From contig QZLH01001214.1 in NCBI GenBank assembly GCA_003833135.1, forward strand, positions 27,450-38,526: a DNA stretch of 11,077 nucleotides, given 5' to 3'. The stretch comes from Oehlia diaphana (lineage: Eukaryota; Glomeromycota; Glomeromycetes; Glomerales; Glomeraceae). Position 1 is the stretch's first letter. Every line of letters begins with the position of its first letter. Of this stretch, positions 7,804 to 11,077 are shown piece by piece. The translations under genes and the position numbers were made by a program. The notes beneath the pieces are model-generated. The model saw only the letters and a program-made list of their open reading frames with translations. It searched no databases and was not told where the DNA came from.

Positions 7804-10800
7804 ATGTCTTCCATAAAACTAACAATACAACTTCTTACTAGTGGTAGTCTAGTTTCAAGACTTCATTATGGCATATATGCGGTAAACTGGTGGACTTTTA
7901 TTGATAAAAAAATGCCCAATGAAGAGAAACAAATATGTATACCGCTAAGGCTAAACATGAGAGTCCAGTCAGAACTTAATAAAACCAAATTTATTGTTCG
8001 TATTGTTAGTGCAGAAGATGGTATTAAACCAGGTTATGTCTGTGAATCTGACGTAGCTGCAAAAGTTTATCTATCTGCTTCAGAAGCTATAAATAAAACC
8101 TACAACAACCTTTTCAATAACAAAACACGATATCCAGGACCTTCCGTTTTAGGGTTTGATAACGAAACTATTATTCAAGAACTCTTATCCGATGTTTTGT
8201 TTTTTCCTTTCAAAATAATGGTTGATAAACTTTCTATTTTAATTATAAAGTTAGGTGATTCAAATAAAAAAAATATGGTTGGGTATCAATCAAGTTTTAT
8301 GTACAAATACAAGGAAAAGCAAAGTCTTTTTTTACAAAAAATTGAAAGTAAAAATTATTGTATAGAGGTATTTCAAAAGAAAGAAAGAATCGCATATTAC
8401 ATTGATATTTCACCAACTGAAGTTTGGAAGAAAACGGGAATACTGAAAAATTATAATGGCAATGTTTTATTTGGAATCGAGCATCCCATTACGATCAATG
8501 TTTTGAAAAATTATGAAAAATTACCAATATATAGCGTGAATGAATGGGATAATATTGAAATAATAACCCAAGCATTCGAACAGCATCTAAAACGTAGGAC
8601 TATTGCTGATCTTAATTGGCATAAGTTTTTTATTGAGTGGAAAGAGCAAGAGTCAAGTATTATAGAATTGATGACGCATCTTAAACCACTATATTCGCCA
8701 AACTATGAATTTACTGATCGGGAATTACGCGCTTGGAGAAAGATGATGAAAAGCGTAGGCTGTACAAATATAACGCCCTATAAAAAGGAAGAGTCTAAGG
8801 TAAGTTTTTCAAATTAATCAATTGTATCTTTACAAAATTCAAATTTGATTAGAAACAAGTCGATCGTGTAGATTTTTACTAATAAAAATTTACTTTTCAC
8901 TATAGCCTGAATTTTGGACTTGTGCTGTGGATCCCAGTAGTGATCACGCTGCGCTTCTATACTTGTTTGACAAGGGTTTGTTAAATGGTGTTTATAAAAA
9001 TGAACCCGAGTTTATAGAAAAAAACAATCAATTGAAAGTAATAATTGATAAATTCTGGAATTGTTTTAAAGAAGCGATTGGAGTTAATAAATGCGGACTG
9101 GATGGAAAGCAACGGATTCTTTCTATTATTACGGAAACTTTTGGATTTAGAGAAATACAAAAAAAATTGCAGGTAAATTTTGAATATAATGTTGTTATTT
9201 CATTTTTTTCATAAATAAAATAAACTTACTGCAATTTCTTTTAGATTTCTAATGATTTAATTAGTACCGCAAAGAAATATAGTCGCGTAAATGGTCCAGG
9301 ATGTCCTGCAAAAATTAAACCAGTTGTAACACGAAACTATATTTCTAAAATAAAAGACAAAGAATTCGAGAGCTTTTTTTCTGACAAAGATAATGTCACA
9401 ATGAGTTCTTATCGTGTTGATCCAAAAACCAGCCTGCCGTTACTATATCTAAAAGATAGTAAAGAAACCCTTTGGCAAAAATTCGAAGCAGCTTATCCTG
9501 ATGGAATAAAGAGGACTTCTTTTATGGCACGCTTATCTAGTGGTCGTTATGTTTATCGAAAAGACTTGGGTGGATTATGTAATATATGTAATGAATACTG
9601 TTACGAAGTGTTTGATACGTTAATTAATTTGGTACGACTATATGTGAAAAAGGAATCACAGGTATAACAACTAGAATAAAAATTTTTGTTTAATGAGTTT
9701 ATTATAAAAAAAATTGAAAAATAATTTTTTAAAAACATATACTCTAATTAAATTTTTTTAAATCACAAAAATTTCAAGAATACATTGGTAAATAAACTTG
9801 AGGAATTACGCCACCATCTAAAACGAGGCTTCGAAAATGAGCTTATTGTAAATGAAGATGGCACAGTATCACATACTGATATAATTAACCACTGCTTATT
9901 ATACGCGTTTGGAGAATGTATTCAAGAACATAAGTCTCGTTGTGCCATGTGTGATCAACTGTTCGTGCTTATTGACCATTTAACTGTGGTACTTCCAGAA
10001 GATTTTCAACCTACAATTGAGGAATCACGAAATAAAATTTATTATTTTCTAGCTCACCAAGCAAGAAAAGTTTATTTAAACAATCAATTTAAAGCAAAGC
10101 TTTCAGAGCTTGACGATGATGGCGCAATCTTAGTATGCGATTACAAAATGAGAATCTTACCAAAAAGTGCTCGTGAAATTAAGGAGCAGTTCTTTGGAAA
10201 ACGTGGGTGGACGCTTCATACGATTTTGGTGTTTACAAAACGTGATGCCTTGCAACTAGACGTACAAGCATTTGATCACTGGTCTACCGATACCAAACAA
10301 GATGCTTGGTTTACGGCATCGTCCTTTGATGCTGTTTTCGAAACGTTAGATCCAAAACCTAAGTGGATCAAAATTTTCTCTAATAATGGTGGCCATTATC
10401 ACAATTCGGAATTAATGGCCATTGTTGCAAATTGGAATCAATGGTACAACATCGATGTCCGTGGATGGCACTTTTTTGAACCTGGAGAGGCGAAATCTAG
10501 TGTTGATTCACATCACGCACAGGTAAGTTATGATTTCATTTGTTGACGGATGAAAATATTGAATTCGTACCACAAACTATTATAATAACTGTGTGTAATA
10601 ATTCCCTTTTTAGATAGCTCATTCCATCAAGAGATATGTAAGAGTTGGGTATAATTTAGATAATGGTGAGAAAATAGAGGACGCTATAAAGAATCTGGGC
10701 GGAACTTCCGTTGCTCATCTGGAACCAAAACGAAATCATGTGCCTGTTAAAACTATATCCGGCATTACCAAATTATCATATTTTGAATGGCCAAATGAAG

Positions 10801-10949
10801 GTTCATTCATCGGTTATATTCAAGCTCAGACCTTACCGCAAATAGGTGAATGGTCACGTTATTCTCCAACTGATGTCTCAAAGTTAATCAAAGTACCTTC
10901 ATCAGGAAATTATATAGTGCGAAAAGTTGCGCAAGTTTACACATCATAA
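7804..10949 (+). CDS. Large transposase-like protein with RNase H/DDE-type core, five exons, 919 aa
   Basis: Exons 7804-8799, 8906-9172, 9245-9661, 9779-10522 and 10614-10949 are each a whole number of codons and join into one frame. Residues 1-332 form an N-terminal region of unknown fold. Residues 533-540 hold C-x2-C-x3-C, and 599-618 hold Cys/His residues (C599, C607, H611, C615, C618), a possible zinc-binding region. The core resembles an RNase H-like integrase: LVCDYKMRILP with D681, WIKIFSNNGGHYHN, and FFEPGEAKSSVDSHHA with E794/E797. Related proteins as I recall them carry SDNG at the second site; here N762 (codon AAT at 10382) replaces that Asp. The C-terminal part (809-919) includes IAHSIKRYVRVGY. 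Such proteins cut and join DNA for mobile elements in the nucleus. No matching terminal repeats flank the gene. It is intact in structure, but either catalytically dead, domesticated, or built differently from my assumption. Confidence 0.75.
8800..8905 (+). other. Intron 1 of the transposase-like gene
   Basis: A 106-base intron with donor AAG|GTAAGT and acceptor TTCACTATAG|CC, phase 0. Without it the frame stops at 8815. Splicing continues with PEFWTCAVDPSSDHAALLYL. Confidence 0.85.
9173..9244 (+). other. Intron 2 of the transposase-like gene
   Basis: A 72-base intron with donor CAG|GTAAAT and acceptor TTTCTTTTAG|AT, phase 0. Exon 3 then opens with ISNDLISTAKKYSRVNGPGC. Confidence 0.85.
9662..9778 (+). 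other. Intron 3 of the transposase-like gene
   Basis: A 117-base, extremely A+T-rich intron with donor CAG|GTATAA and acceptor TTTCAAG|AA, phase 0. The donor is less standard than the others, so this is the least certain junction, yet both sides are in frame (KKESQ then NTLVNKLEELRHH). Confidence 0.7.
10523..10613 (+). other. Intron 4 of the transposase-like gene
   Basis: A 91-base intron with donor CAG|GTAAGT and acceptor CCCTTTTTAG|AT, phase 0. It separates the SSVDSHHAQ motif from IAHSIKRYVRVGY. Confidence 0.9.
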
Positions 10950-11077
10950 TATTTCATAAGCTTCCAGACCCGCCGCAAGTTTGCGTAAGCGTAATATTTC
11001 GTAACTTTTTAAAATATTTCGAAATATTACGATATGCAAAGCTTCGTAATTTTACGATTTGTAATATTCCGTAATTT
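10950..11077. repeat. CGTAA/TTACG repeat with nested palindromes, running off the window
   Basis: The words CGTAA (10984, 10990, 11000, 11045, 11070) and TTACG (11027, 11052) recur. CGTAATATTTCG at 10990-11001 is the exact inverse of CGAAATATTACG at 11020-11031, and AATATTTCGAAATATT at 11013-11028 is a perfect 16-base palindrome. The array begins about 35 bases past the stop of the transposase-like gene and continues to the window edge. It may be another small mobile element or its terminal repeat; no copy is seen upstream of the gene. Confidence 0.6.

Overview
The window looks like an A+T-rich, repeat-laden accessory region of a filamentous fungus, most likely an arbuscular mycorrhizal fungus of the Rhizophagus type (Glomeromycotina). 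Grounds: eukaryotic genes with short introns of 72-117 bp bounded by GT...AG; a Crinkler (CRN) protein with the ubiquitin-like header typical of this lineage; an AMN1-like leucine-rich-repeat relic; and several protein families that I recall, without being able to check, as expanded in that genus. No bacterial operon, tRNA or rRNA gene is evident.

Layout. 1-386: non-coding, with two overlapping perfect palindromes. 387-2123 (-): two-exon CRN gene (header, PD-(D/E)XK-like domain, protein-kinase-like domain) whose expected ATG reads ATA and whose DFG motif reads NFG. 2501-2980 (+): an open frame for an unrecognised acidic protein, followed to 3787 by decayed coding sequence that is probably the rest of the same gene. 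4522-4804 (-): a second, broken CRN header with no effector domain. 4953-5606 (-): a coding relic split by a complete 244-bp MITE-like element (5110-5353) with terminal inverted repeats and an 8-bp target duplication. 5684-6654 (-): frameshifted LRR relic lacking its F-box exon. 6909-7295 (-): an unrecognised coding relic with one stop, abutting a second, end-truncated copy of the MITE family (7296 to about 7456). 7804-10949 (+): the best-preserved gene, five exons all joined in phase 0, 919 aa, transposase-like with an RNase H/DDE-type core in which the second acidic residue appears to be Asn. 10950-11077: palindromic CGTAA/TTACG repeats.

Reading of the whole. There is no operon-like cooperation here. 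It is a graveyard and nursery of expanded families: CRN effectors, LRR proteins, transposase-like proteins and small non-autonomous elements, most of them decaying, with one large gene (7804-10949) structurally intact. The intact gene with a possibly dead catalytic site, the CRN gene with two changes at key positions, and the dated MITE insertion are the parts most worth following up.
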